A stretch of DNA of 64,000 nucleotides from Nonomuraea guangzhouensis (GCF_019396345.1 NZ_JAHKRM010000018.1:211113-275112); one strand, 5' to 3'; counted from the first letter of the stretch, positions 24,952 through 38,730 are shown. A program made the numbers and translations. Notes: generated from the letters alone by a model not told the origin.

Positions 24952-26379
24952 TCAGTGGTGAGAGACCGCCGAGCCGATCGTGTGGACGCGGAGGGCGTTG
25001 GTGGAGCCCGGGGTGCCGGGAGGGGAGCCGGCCACGATGACCACCTTGTCGCCCTTCTCCAGGCGGCCCAGCGTCAGCAGCGACGCCTCCACCTGACGCA
25101 CCATGTCGTCCGTGTGATGGACGAACGGCACGTGGAACGTCTCCACCCCCCACGTCAGCGACAGCTGCCCCCGCACGTGCGGCGCCGAGGTGAAGGCCAG
25201 CAGCGGGATCGGGGAGCGGTAGCGGGCCAGGCGGCGGGCCGTCTCGCCGGACATGGTGAACGCGATCAGCGCCTTGGCGCCGACGATCGCGCCGACCTCG
25301 GCGGCGGCGCGGGCGATGGCGCCGCCCGTCGTCTCCGGCAGGCGCTCCAGAGAGTGGGTGGCGTGCAGCGAGTGCTCCTCCGCCGCGCGGGCGATGCGGT
25401 CCATGGTGGAGACCGACTCGATGGGATAGTTGCCCACCGAGGTCTCGCCCGAGAGCATGACCGCGTCGGCGCCGTCCATGACCGCGTAGGCGACGTCGGA
25501 CGCCTCGGCGCGGGTGGGCCGGGGCGCGCTCATCATCGAGTCGAGCATCTGCGTGGCGACGATGACCGGGCGGGCCTTCTCGCGGCAGAGCTCGATGATG
25601 CGCCGCTGGACGATCGGCACCTGCTCCAGCGGCAGCTCGACGCCCAGGTCACCGCGGGCGACCATGATGCCGTCGAACGCCTCGACGATCTCGGGCAGGC
25701 GGTCGACCGCCTGCGGCTTCTCGATCTTGGCGAGCAGCGGGAGCCGGACGGCCTCCTGCTCCATGATGTTGCGCACCACGTCGGCGTCGGACGGGCGCCG
25801 GACGAAGGACAGGGCGATCATGTCGAAGCCGGTGCGCAGTGCCCAGCGCAGGTCGGCCTCGTCCTTGTCGGTGAGCGCCGGTGCGCTGACGTTGATGCCC
25901 GGCAGGTTGAGGCCCTTGTTGTCGGAGATCATGCCGCCGATGACCACCCGCGTGATGACGCGGTCACCCTCGACGGCGGTGGCCTCCAGGACGAGGCGGC
26001 CGTCGTCGACCAGGATGGTGTCGCCGGGGCGTACGTCACCCGGCAGGCCCTTGTAGGTGGTCGAGACCTGCTCCCGGTCACCCGGCACGTCTTCGGTGGT
26101 GATCGTGAAGACGTCGCCGAAACCGAGCCGGACCGGGCCTTCCTCGAACCTGCCGACACGGATCTTGGGTCCCTGCAGGTCGGCGAGCACGCCTACACCG
26201 CGGCCGAGGTCGGCCGCCACCTCCCTGACGCGGTCGTATACCTCTCGGTGCATGTCATGGTCGCCATGACTGAGGTTGAACCGGGCCACGTCCATGCCGG
26301 CGGCGATCAGCTCGCGCAGGCGTTCAGGGGAGGACGTGGCGGGACCTAGGGTGCAGACTATTTTCGCGCGACGAGTCAC
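24952..26379 (-). CDS. pyk: Pyruvate kinase
   Basis: Converts phosphoenolpyruvate and ADP to pyruvate and ATP. 475 residues from GTG 26379, with AGGTAGGA upstream; the frame is open further but this start gives the standard N-terminus VTRRAKIVCTLGPATSS. Active-site segments are visible: FNLSHGDH, DLQGPKIRVG, LLAKIEKPQAV, MVARGDLGVELP and the signature MSAPRPTRAEASDVAYAVMD. The C-terminal regulatory domain is complete (IAFTMSGETARRLARYRSPI). It is an isolated transcription unit, convergent with dapD across the repeat region, in its usual place near pdtaR. Confidence 0.97.
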   Translation of the reverse strand: MTRRAKIVCTLGPATSSPERLRELIAAGMDVARFNLSHGDHDMHREVYDRVREVAADLGRGVGVLADLQGPKIRVGRFEEGPVRLGFGDVFTITTEDVPGDREQVSTTYKGLPGDVRPGDTILVDDGRLVLEATAVEGDRVITRVVIGGMISDNKGLNLPGINVSAPALTDKDEADLRWALRTGFDMIALSFVRRPSDADVVRNIMEQEAVRLPLLAKIEKPQAVDRLPEIVEAFDGIMVARGDLGVELPLEQVPIVQRRIIELCREKARPVIVATQMLDSMMSAPRPTRAEASDVAYAVMDGADAVMLSGETSVGNYPIESVSTMDRIARAAEEHSLHATHSLERLPETTGGAIARAAAEVGAIVGAKALIAFTMSGETARRLARYRSPIPLLAFTSAPHVRGQLSLTWGVETFHVPFVHHTDDMVRQVEASLLTLGRLEKGDKVVIVAGSPPGTPGSTNALRVHTIGSAVSHH

Positions 26380-26414
26380 GAGTCCTACCTTAATTGGTAC
26401 AGACCACTTGGCTG

Positions 26415-26765
26415 TCATTGACGACGCAGAACGTACCCGACGTAGGAGAACAACACGAGAATGGCAACCCCCAGGCGCGCCAAGTTCGCGTATTCCTCCG
26501 GGTAGATCACGCCTTCGATGTAGTGGTCGATGAAGCCGGTGGGTGGGAGGCCCTGGAGGCCGGCGCCGCGGCGCCCCCAATCCTCTACGACCGTAAGCGG
26601 GCACTCTACACCTGTGGCCAGCGAGAGCAGGCCCCAGGCCACGACCGCCAGATGGACCCAGATCGTGCGCCGCCAGCGCCACGCGACATACCCGCCCACG
26701 GCCATGTAGGCCAGAAAGGCGAAGTGCACCACCATCGCGGCATCCGCGATGAGGCGATACATCAT
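26415..26765 (-). CDS. DUF2784 membrane protein
   Basis: 116-residue integral membrane protein with three to four transmembrane helices. The DUF2784 pattern is visible: MYRLIADAAMVVHFAFLAYM, then WGLLSLATGVECPLTVVEDW and GFIDHYIEGVIYP. Start ATG 26765 overlaps the stop of the subtilisin-like gene as ATGA, so it is translationally coupled to it. Function of the family is unknown; the conserved Cys-Pro-Leu and His residues suggest it might bind a cofactor or metal. Confidence 0.85.
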   Translation of the reverse strand: MMYRLIADAAMVVHFAFLAYMAVGGYVAWRWRRTIWVHLAVVAWGLLSLATGVECPLTVVEDWGRRGAGLQGLPPTGFIDHYIEGVIYPEEYANLARLGVAILVLFSYVGYVLRRQ

Positions 26766-28546
26766 GGTCTGACGGTAGCCGCCTTCCAGGCGTCGACGAT
26801 GCCGCGGCCGTAGAACCCGTTCTTGGACTTGCCGCCCTGGCAGGTCTGCTTGTCGCTCTCGCCGAAGACCTCGTAGGTGTACGTACGGGGCGACGGGCAC
26901 GCCTTACGGTCGGCGGTCTGGTACAGGAGCTTCTCGACCGTGGCAGGGGAGAGCGTCAGGCCGCCCTTGCCGGGCTTGCCGAAGCGGCTGATCAGGATCG
27001 CGGCGACACCGGTCACGTGCGGGGACGCCATCGAGGTCCCGTCGAGGTACTGGTAGTAGGAGCAGGTCCCGCCGGCGCAGGAACGGACGACCGCGCTGCT
27101 CTTCGGCTTGCCCGACTTGTCGATCATCCCCGTACGGCGGAGCACGGCCTCGGGGGCGGCGGCCAGGATCGACCTGGTGGCCGAGGAGCCCTTGCCGTCC
27201 CCCGCGTCGCCGCCGGGTGCGGCCAGGTCGTTCTGCTCGATCCCGTAGTCGCTGTAGCTGGCCTTGCGGCCGGACGGGCCCACCGCGGAGACCGCGATGA
27301 CGCCCTTGGACTCGGCGGGCACGTTGATGCAGGAGTTGTCGATCTTGCGGGTCTTCTCGTCGCCGCGCGGGTAGCCGGGGCTGCTCTTGTCGACCTTGGG
27401 CTTGCCCAGGTCGGTGGAGCCGTTGCCGAGCGCGGAGATGAGCGTGACGCCCTTCTTGCGGGCGTAGTCGAGTGCCCGCTGCATGCCGGTGATGATCGCG
27501 CGCTGCTGCAGCTGCTGCTTCTTGCTGTCGGCCTTGTTGTGGGCGCAGTTGAACAGCCACGGGTCGACGTAGTAGCTCATGTTCACCACGTCCACGCCGA
27601 TGTCGGCCGCGTACGTGAGCGCGTCGAGGCTGGGCTTGAGGAAGAAGAACCCGGAGTCCTGCCCCGCCCTGATGTTGACCAGCTGCACGTCCGGCGCCAC
27701 GCCCGCGATGCCGATGTGGTTCAGCGGGGAGCCGATCGTGCTGGCCACGTGGGTGCCGTGGCCCTCGTCGTCCTCGTCGACCGGGTCCTTGCAGCTCGCC
27801 ACCTCGCACGGGCCGTCGAGGGTGTCGCCGTTCTCGTCTTTCGGCTTGTCGGTGACGAAGTTGCGGCTGAGGGAGCGGTTGAAGTTCGGGGCGATGTCGG
27901 GGTGCTTGCCGTCGATGCCGGTGTCGATGACGCCGACGAGCACCTTCTTGGTGCCGGGCGCCTTCTTGTTGGCGCGGTCGGCGCCGATCATCCTCATGTC
28001 CCACTGACGGCCGGCGAGCGGCTCTCCCACGATGGCCCTCATGGCCGACGCGTCGGGAAACGCCCGCGGCACCAGCGAGCCCCGGACACCGGACGCGAGC
28101 GCGCCCGCGCCCGTCATGGTGTGGTCAGCGGAAGCACCCGTCGCGCGCCGGTCGCCGGAAGCGAGAGCGCCCGCCGTGTTCCGGGCGCCCGACGCGCTCA
28201 CACCCGCTGTGCTCGGGGCACTGGAGGCGGGCGTGGTCGCGAAGCCGATCTCGCGGTCGGTCGTGACGCCGACGACGGACTGGTCCGAACCGAGGGCGTC
28301 GACGAACGCGTCGCCGCCGCCCTTGGCCAGGACGTAGCCGAGCTTGGTGTCGGTGGTGACGATGTGGCCGCCCGCGTGCTCGACCGCGGCGAGCGCCGCC
28401 GGCGCCCGCCCGTCGGCATAGAAGACGAGGTACTCCTTGTCCGGTCCGGTGCCCGCCCCCGCCTTGGGAGAAGCTGCAGAAGGCGCGCACGACGCGAGCG
28501 AGACTGCGACCGTCAAAGCCATGAGACCCGAGGCGAATCGCCTCAT
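26762..28546 (-). CDS. Subtilisin-like serine protease, lipoprotein (S8 family)
   Basis: 594 residues from ATG 28546, with GGGGGAA upstream. Lipobox LASC places Cys20 as the lipid anchor. Residues 37-105 resemble an inhibitor-type propeptide (EYLVFYADGRAP), then an Ala/Ser/Gly linker with repeated ALASG units (about 108-158). The S8 domain has Asp208 in GVIDTGID, His263 in EGHGTHVAS, Asn375 in SALGNGS and Ser505 in DGTSMASPH, so it should be active at the outer membrane-side surface. Several Cys pairs in the catalytic domain could form disulfides. It is co-translated with a DUF2784 protein. Substrates unknown. Confidence 0.93.
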   Translation of the reverse strand: MRRFASGLMALTVAVSLASCAPSAASPKAGAGTGPDKEYLVFYADGRAPAALAAVEHAGGHIVTTDTKLGYVLAKGGGDAFVDALGSDQSVVGVTTDREIGFATTPASSAPSTAGVSASGARNTAGALASGDRRATGASADHTMTGAGALASGVRGSLVPRAFPDASAMRAIVGEPLAGRQWDMRMIGADRANKKAPGTKKVLVGVIDTGIDGKHPDIAPNFNRSLSRNFVTDKPKDENGDTLDGPCEVASCKDPVDEDDEGHGTHVASTIGSPLNHIGIAGVAPDVQLVNIRAGQDSGFFFLKPSLDALTYAADIGVDVVNMSYYVDPWLFNCAHNKADSKKQQLQQRAIITGMQRALDYARKKGVTLISALGNGSTDLGKPKVDKSSPGYPRGDEKTRKIDNSCINVPAESKGVIAVSAVGPSGRKASYSDYGIEQNDLAAPGGDAGDGKGSSATRSILAAAPEAVLRRTGMIDKSGKPKSSAVVRSCAGGTCSYYQYLDGTSMASPHVTGVAAILISRFGKPGKGGLTLSPATVEKLLYQTADRKACPSPRTYTYEVFGESDKQTCQGGKSKNGFYGRGIVDAWKAATVRP

Positions 28547-28649
28547 TGTTCCCCCATTCACCACGTCACCCCAGAAAATGCATCTTCCCGACCCAAGTCG
28601 CCAGATGCAACTTTGTCGCAAAATTTCGGTCCTTGTGGGGCAAAATTGG

Positions 28650-29986
28650 TCAGCTCTGTGAACTGTGTTGAGTCAGGCGGACGTTCTTGAGCGCCACCAG
28701 CAGCCCCGCGCCGAGCAACAGGATCGGCACCAGCCAGGCGAACACCCCGGTGACGGCCCCCGAGAACGCGACCTGAGTGGCGTGCCGCGCCGCCTCCGGC
28801 AAGGCCTGGATGGCCTCGGGCGTGACCGACGCCTGCCCCACCCCTAACCGCCCAGTGAACACGGCGCCCAGCACCGAGACGCCCACCGCCCCGCCGATGC
28901 CACGCGCGAAGGTGACCGCCGAGGTGGCCGCTCCCCTGTCGGCCACGGGCGTGGTCGTCTGCACGGCCAGCAGCAGGTTCTGCAGCACCATGCCGAGCCC
29001 GGCGCCGAACAGCACCATGTACGCGCTGGAGGCGAACGTGCTCGTCCCGAGGTCCATGGTCGAGAACAACGCCGCCGCGACGGCCGCGAGCAGCGTGCCC
29101 GGAACAGCGGCAGGAACGTGGCCGCGCCCAGCATGGCCGTGGCCAGCAGCGTCACCGCCGCCGCCCCGAGCGTGAACGTCCGGTCACGGAACAGCCGCAA
29201 CGGCAGCACCGGCTCCGCCGCGGTCCGCTCGACCAGCACGAACAGCGCGGTCAGCAGCACCGCCCCCGCGCCGAGCCCGATGATGAGCGGCGAGGACCAG
29301 GCGTAGGAGGTGCCGGCCCAGGAGGCGAGCAGCGTCAGGCAGGTGAGGACGCCGGAGATCAGCGCGGCCCCGAGCCAGTCCACGCGGTGCGGCGACGTGC
29401 GGCGCGGCAGCCGCAGCACGGCGAAGGCCACGGCCAGCGCGATGGCGCCGAGCGGGAGGTTGATGTAGAAGATCCACCGCCACGAGACGTGCTCGGTGAG
29501 ATAGCCGCCGATGATCGGCCCGGCGATCGAGGCCACGCCGAAGACGGCGCCGAAGATGCCCTGGAACTTGGCCCGTTCGCGCGGTGTGGCGAGGTCGGCC
29601 GAGATCGCCATGGTCAGCACCATGAGCCCGCCCGCGCCGATGCCCTGGAAGGCCCGGAACAGAATGAGCTGCGTCATGGACCGCGCGATCCCGCACAAAG
29701 CGGAGCCGATGAGGAACAGCACGATGGCCGACAGGTAGAGGCGACGGCGGCCGTACATGTCGCTGAGCTTGCCGTAGAGGGGCGTGACGATGCCGCTGGT
29801 CAGGGCGAATGCCGTGACCAGCCAGGAGAGGTCGGCCAGGCCGTGGAGCTCGCCCACGATGGTGGGCATGGCGGTCGCCACGACCGTCTGGTCGATGGCG
29901 GCCAGGAACATTATCAGCATGAGCGAGCCCATGCTGATCCAAAGGTGCCGTTGTGGTGGGGACTCGGGGACGGTTGTCGATAGCAT
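28650..29986 (-). pseudogene. DHA2-family drug exporter (EmrB/QacA type), broken by internal deletion and frameshift
   Basis: The first part, from ATG 29986 (AAGGAG upstream), is a normal MFS exporter with motif LYGKLSDMYGRRRLYL and about nine membrane segments as far as GAATFLPLF. The frame then changes: sense coding resumes in the next frame at GTLLAAVAAALFSTMDLGTS and continues to the C-terminus at 28650. In intact relatives about 45 residues (one to two helices) lie between FLPLF and a PVVGT-like segment, and these are missing around 29100-29105. The first frame runs on as Arg-rich nonsense to 28844. So the gene has lost roughly 130 bases with a frame change. A TetR gene lies directly upstream. 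Confidence 0.85.
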
Positions 29987-30094
29987 GGATCGACTCCTTG
30001 CTTCTTTCGCGAGGGCAGGAGGAATCGGCGGCGATCGGGGGTGCCACCCCGGTCGCCGCTCTCTGTGGGTTGTGTGTGGATCGTTGCGTGTGGC

Positions 30095-30676
30095 TCAGAG
30101 TCCGTGTTCGAGCAGCGTGAACGCCTCGTCGAGCAGCTCTTCGACCGGCTCGCCCGTGTCCAGTGACTCCTGGATGGCCGAGATCATCGCCCCGAACGAT
30201 CCGATGACCAGCAGCCTGGCGTGCAGCCCGCTCTTGATGCCCGGCTGCCGCCTGACGATGTCGAGGGTCTGCTCCATGACCTTCGACTGGCCGATGGCCC
30301 TGGCCTTGGCGGACAGCTCCGGGTGACGGTTGTGCAGCTCTATGAACGGCTGCATCTCCTCCCACACTGGCCGCTTCCGGACGCCGAGCTCCTTCGACAC
30401 CGCTTTCAGCGACTGGAAGACCGGCTCGTCGTCGGGCCGAGCCTGGAGCAACTCCATCAGCTCTTCGGACTGCCAGACGGGCTCCATGACGAGCGCTTCG
30501 TCCTTCGAGGCGAAGTAGTTGAAGAACGTGCGCGGCGAGATGTCAGCCGCCGCGCTGATGGCCTCCACGGTCGCGGCCTCGGGCCCGCCGTCGAGCGCCA
30601 TCCGAACGGCGACCCTCCGGATGACCTGCCGCTTCTCCCGCCGCCGCCGCTCCCGCCGCTCCTGCGGACTCTCCAT
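30095..30676 (-). CDS. TetR-family repressor
   Basis: 193 residues from ATG 30676 (MESPQERRERRRREKRQVIR). N-terminal helix-turn-helix at about 18-65: AATVEAISAAADISPRTFFN then YFASKDEAL, a strong TetR match. The C-terminal ligand domain is all-helical (WEEMQPFIELHNRHPELSAK). Encoded 108 bases upstream of the broken exporter on the same strand, so it very probably controlled that exporter and itself. TTGCA/TGCAA half-sites directly upstream are candidate operators. The regulator looks intact although its target gene is not. Confidence 0.9.
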   Translation of the reverse strand: MESPQERRERRRREKRQVIRRVAVRMALDGGPEAATVEAISAAADISPRTFFNYFASKDEALVMEPVWQSEELMELLQARPDDEPVFQSLKAVSKELGVRKRPVWEEMQPFIELHNRHPELSAKARAIGQSKVMEQTLDIVRRQPGIKSGLHARLLVIGSFGAMISAIQESLDTGEPVEELLDEAFTLLEHGL

Positions 30677-30690
30677 ACCGTGCACTCTAC

Positions 30691-30712
30691 GCAAGACTTG
30701 CACAGTCTGCAA
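30691..30712 (-). promoter_or_regulatory. Candidate TetR operator
   Basis: Two overlapping palindromes lie 15-36 bases upstream of the tetR start: GCAAG-A-CTTGC (30691-30701) and TTGCA-CAGTC-TGCAA (30698-30712). A further TGCAA-TTC-TTGC pair is at 30726-30737. Such repeated half-sites next to a tetR start are typical of autoregulation. Confidence 0.55.
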
Positions 30713-30757
30713 CGATTACACAGGATGCAATTCTTGCGGGGTATGCAAAAGAGCAGG

Positions 30758-30870
30758 CATGGCCAAGTGGGCGCACGTCACGGCGCCCAGCCCCGTAAAC
30801 CGCAGGAGCGTGCCCCTGGACGGAGCCCGGCCACGTATGGCGGGTGGGGCCCACCGGGCTGGCCGTAAAG
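30758..30870 (+). repeat. Dispersed repeat, copy C
   Basis: Starts CATGGCC, contains GCGCACGTCACGGCG (30771-30785), CAGGAGCGTGCCCCTGGA and CGGGTGGGGCCCACCGGG, and ends GGCTGGCCGTAAAGG. A short duplication of the last bases (GGCCGTAAAGGAGAAAA) follows. It lies between the tetR 5' end and the gltD terminator. It aligns best with copy A. Confidence 0.8.
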
Positions 30871-30885
30871 GAGAAAAGGCCGTAA

Positions 30886-30929
30886 AGGAGAAAAGAAAGC
30901 GCCCGCCCGGGCGAGCCGGACGGGCGCTT
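30886..30929 (-). terminator. Intrinsic terminator of gltBD
   Basis: AAGCGCCCG (30897-30905) pairs with CGGGCGCTT (30921-30929) around a GC-rich loop that can pair further. Read in the gltD direction the stem is followed by TTCTTTTCTCC (30886-30896), a T-rich tract. It is 31 bases past the gltD stop. Confidence 0.85.
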
Positions 30930-30960
30930 CCGAAAACGGACGCGTCAAAAAGCAGACGGA

Positions 30961-32430
30961 TCAGACAAGCGGTCTCGCTGTCGGAAGGATCGGGTACGGC
31001 AGCGAGGTCTCGCCGGAGAGGAACCGGTCCACTCCGGAGGCGGCCGCGCGGCCCTCAGCGATCGCCCAGACGATCAGCGACTGCCCGCGGCCCATGTCGC
31101 CGGCCACGAACACCCCCTCGACCTTGGACATGTACGACTTGTCGCGAGCCACATTGCCCCGCGCGTCGTAGAAGCCGTCCACAGCGAGGTCTTCCAGCAG
31201 CGCGCCCTTCTCCGGGCCGAGGAAGCCCATCGAGAGGGTGACGAGCTCGGCCGGGATCTCCCGCTCGGTGCCCGGGATCGGCTTGAAGCCGTTCTGCGGC
31301 CCCTCGACCTCGACCAGCCGCAATGCGCGGATATTTCCGGACTCGTCGCCGACGAACTCGGTCGTCGAGACCGCGTACACCCGCGCGCCCCCGCCGTCCT
31401 CCAGCTCCTCGTGCGCGCTCTCCATCTTGAACAGGATGGGGAACGTCGGCCACGGCTGGTTGCCGGCCCGCACGGCCGGCGGCTGCGGCATGATCTCCAG
31501 CTGGGTGACCGATGCGGCCCCTTGCCGGATCGCGGTGCCGATGCAGTCGGCCCCGGTGTCGCCGCCGCCGATGACCACGACGTGCTTGCCCTTGGCCGAG
31601 ATCGGGGACTCGTCGAGGTCGCCCTCCTGCACCTTGTTCGACAGGGGCAGGTACTCCATCGCCTGGTAGACGCCGCCCAGCTCGCGCCCGGTGATCGACA
31701 GGTCGCGCCACTGCGTGGCCCCGCCCGCCAGCACCACCGCGTCGAACTCCGCGCGCAGCTGAGCCGCCGTGATGTCGACGCCGACGTTCACCCCGGTGCG
31801 GAACTCGGTGCCCTCGGCCCGCATCTGGTCCAGGCGCCGCTCGATGTGGCGCTTCTCCATCTTGAACTCGGGGATGCCGTAACGCAGCAGGCCGCCGATG
31901 CGGTCCGCGCGCTCGAACACCACCACGTCGTGACCCGCCCTGGTCAGCTGCTGGGCCGCGGCCAGCCCGGCGGGACCCGAGCCGACGACCGCGACCTTCT
32001 TGCCCGTCTTGACCAGGGCCGGCTGCGGGGTCACCCAGCCCTCGTCGAACGCGCGGTCGATGATCTCGACCTCGACCCGCTTGATCGCCACCGGGTCGGA
32101 GTTGATGCCGAGCACGCACGCCGCCTCACACGGCGCCGGGCAGAGCCGGCCGGTGAACTCCGGGAAGTTGTTCGTGGCGTGCAGCCGCTCGATCGCCTCC
32201 CGCCAGTCGGTGCGGTAGACGAGGTCGTTCCACTCGGGGATGAGGTTCCCGAGCGGGCACCCGTTGTGGCAGAACGGGATGCCGCAGTCCATGCAGCGAG
32301 CCGCCTGCTTGGTCAGCTTGTCCTGGGAGAAGTCCTGGTAGACCTCCCGCCAGTCGCCGATGCGGACGTCGATGGGGCGGCGCGCGGGCAGCTCCCGGTC
32401 GTGCGTGAGAAAACCCTTGGGGTCAGCCAT
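30961..32430 (-). CDS. gltD: Glutamate synthase small subunit
   Basis: 489-residue NADPH-dependent subunit that passes electrons to GltB for making glutamate from glutamine and 2-oxoglutarate. N-terminal iron-sulfur cysteines are in ARCMDCGIPFCHNGCPLGN and LCPAPCEAACVLG. FAD-binding GxGxxG is VAVVGSGPAGLAAAQQL, NADPH-binding GxGxxG is HVVVIGGGDTGADCIGT, and the C-terminal FAD motif is FVAGDMGRGQSLIVWAIAEG. ATG at 32430 lies 14 bases after the gltB stop, so the two form an operon ended by the terminator at 30886-30929. Confidence 0.97.
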   Translation of the reverse strand: MADPKGFLTHDRELPARRPIDVRIGDWREVYQDFSQDKLTKQAARCMDCGIPFCHNGCPLGNLIPEWNDLVYRTDWREAIERLHATNNFPEFTGRLCPAPCEAACVLGINSDPVAIKRVEVEIIDRAFDEGWVTPQPALVKTGKKVAVVGSGPAGLAAAQQLTRAGHDVVVFERADRIGGLLRYGIPEFKMEKRHIERRLDQMRAEGTEFRTGVNVGVDITAAQLRAEFDAVVLAGGATQWRDLSITGRELGGVYQAMEYLPLSNKVQEGDLDESPISAKGKHVVVIGGGDTGADCIGTAIRQGAASVTQLEIMPQPPAVRAGNQPWPTFPILFKMESAHEELEDGGGARVYAVSTTEFVGDESGNIRALRLVEVEGPQNGFKPIPGTEREIPAELVTLSMGFLGPEKGALLEDLAVDGFYDARGNVARDKSYMSKVEGVFVAGDMGRGQSLIVWAIAEGRAAASGVDRFLSGETSLPYPILPTARPLV

Positions 32431-32444
32431 CGGTTACGCCTCCC

Positions 32445-36953
<4,509 letters not shown>

Positions 36954-37164
36954 TGAATCCCTCCCGTCGTCATCGTCTGTCAAGAACTGCTCTACAGGCG
37001 GGGACGACGTTGGCCCTGCTGCGTGTGGGTAGAGGTTACAACACCCTGCCGGAATAGTTCCCGCCTGGTCCGCATTGCGAACATTGGCGACAATCCCGAC
37101 ATCCGGACTGCTATGTCCCAAACACCGGACCGGGGGCCCGGAATTCCCTCGATAGGGTTGGGCC

Positions 37165-38697
37165 ATGGACCGTGACGGGGTGGAACGCCTGCTCGACGAG
37201 GCCGGAGTCGACGGCAGGCGGCTGCGGCACGCCCTGACCCTCCTGTGCGACGGGCAGTGGTGGACCCTGGCCGATCTGGTCAGGGAGACGGCCACGTCCC
37301 GGCGGACGATCGAGGCGCTGCTACGCGAGGTCTCGCCGGAGCGTTCCGGCGACAGATTCCGGGTGCCGCTCGCGCACACGCCCGACTTCCAGGACCTGCT
37401 GGCCATGGCCCCGCCGCCGGAGGATCCGGTGGCCCACCTGCTCCCCCACTACGCGCCGGTGCTGGAGCGGCTGCGCCGCCTCATCGACGAGGCGCCACGC
37501 GCCCGCCACGCGCTGGACCACGTGGCCGCCACCCCGGAGACCGTGCTGCGCAGGGCGTTGCTGCTCGGCGCCCGCTTCTGGCTGCGCGGCGCGAAGCTGC
37601 TGTGCGTGGGCGACCACGACCTCACCTCGCTGGCGGTCAAACTGGTCCACCCCGAGACCGACGTCACCGTGGTCGACGTGGACGAGCGCATCCTGGCCTA
37701 CCTCGACGCCCAGGATCTGGGCGTACAGACCCGGTGGGCCGATCTGCGGCTGTCGCTGCCGCCGTCGGCCCGCGGCCACGACCTGGCCATCACCGACCCG
37801 CCGTACACGCCGGAGGGGATCGGGCTGTTCGTGGCGCGCGCGGTCGAGGGGCTGAAGGACGACGGGCGGGTCCTGCTGGCGTACGGGGCGAGCGAGCGCA
37901 CCCCGATGCTCGCCCTGAAGGTCCAGGACTCCCTCTCCGCGCTCAACCTCGCGTATGAAGCTATTTACCCAGATTTCAATCGTTATTTTGGGGCGGAAGC
38001 CATCGGCTCCGCCGCCGACCTCTACATCCTGCGGCCCACCACCAAGACCCGCCCCGCCGTCACCGCCCGCCTCGACCGCCTGACCACCGCCATCTACACC
38101 CAGGGCCCCCAGTCGATCGAGTCCACCGGCTCCCCGGCGGCTGCCGGTGGGCCTGGCGAGGCCGACCTGCTGGTGGGCGACTGGCCGAAGGAGCTGCCGC
38201 AGCCGCGGGTGAAGCTGTCCACGTGGCTGGCCAAGCCCTACGCCGCCGCGGTGGAGCGGGTCGCGATCGCACTGCCCGCCGGCCTTGAGGCGGCGCTCCC
38301 CCGCGTCCTGCTGGCCACGCGCGCCGCCCGGGTGCGGGTGCTGCTGTCCGCCCCGTCTTCTCTCCCGGACGCGCTGAGGCCCGTCTACGAGCTGACGTCC
38401 GACGGCAGCGTGCTGGACGCGGTACGCCTCCCGCAGCCGATCGGCGACGAGGCCACGGTGCTGCGGCGGATCCTCGACAACGGGCACGGCAAGCTGGCCA
38501 ACACCTGGCGCGAAGGGCTCATCGCGGTGGCCCGCTCCCAGGGCACCACACTCACGAAGAACGACGCCCGCTCCCTGATCCGGCAAGCGGCCCCCTGGGC
38601 CGAGGGCGTCACCCCCCTGGAGACCCCCCTGCACCGCCTCGCCGACCTCCCCACCACGGTCTCCGCCACGGTCACGGCCCTGTCCAAAGCCACCTGA
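37165..38697 (+). CDS. BpsA-like branched-polyamine synthase (DUF43) with C-terminal extension
   Basis: 510 residues. The first 90 form a winged-helix domain (LTLLCDGQWWTLADLVRETA), and about 90-310 a Rossmann aminopropyltransferase domain of the N4-bis(aminopropyl)spermidine synthase family, with CVGDHDLTSLAVKL and the active-site motif LAITDPPYTPEGIG, and the conserved YPDFNRYFGAEAIGSAADLY. Archaeal and Thermus BpsA proteins are about 350 residues, so residues 330-510 are an extra domain of unknown role. ATG 37165; divergent from gltB. Branched polyamines are not known to be typical of actinomycetes, so the true product may differ. Confidence 0.78.
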   Translation: MDRDGVERLLDEAGVDGRRLRHALTLLCDGQWWTLADLVRETATSRRTIEALLREVSPERSGDRFRVPLAHTPDFQDLLAMAPPPEDPVAHLLPHYAPVLERLRRLIDEAPRARHALDHVAATPETVLRRALLLGARFWLRGAKLLCVGDHDLTSLAVKLVHPETDVTVVDVDERILAYLDAQDLGVQTRWADLRLSLPPSARGHDLAITDPPYTPEGIGLFVARAVEGLKDDGRVLLAYGASERTPMLALKVQDSLSALNLAYEAIYPDFNRYFGAEAIGSAADLYILRPTTKTRPAVTARLDRLTTAIYTQGPQSIESTGSPAAAGGPGEADLLVGDWPKELPQPRVKLSTWLAKPYAAAVERVAIALPAGLEAALPRVLLATRAARVRVLLSAPSSLPDALRPVYELTSDGSVLDAVRLPQPIGDEATVLRRILDNGHGKLANTWREGLIAVARSQGTTLTKNDARSLIRQAAPWAEGVTPLETPLHRLADLPTTVSATVTALSKAT

Positions 38698-38730
38698 CCC
38701 CGGCCCGCTCCCGCAGACGTTCGTCCCGCA

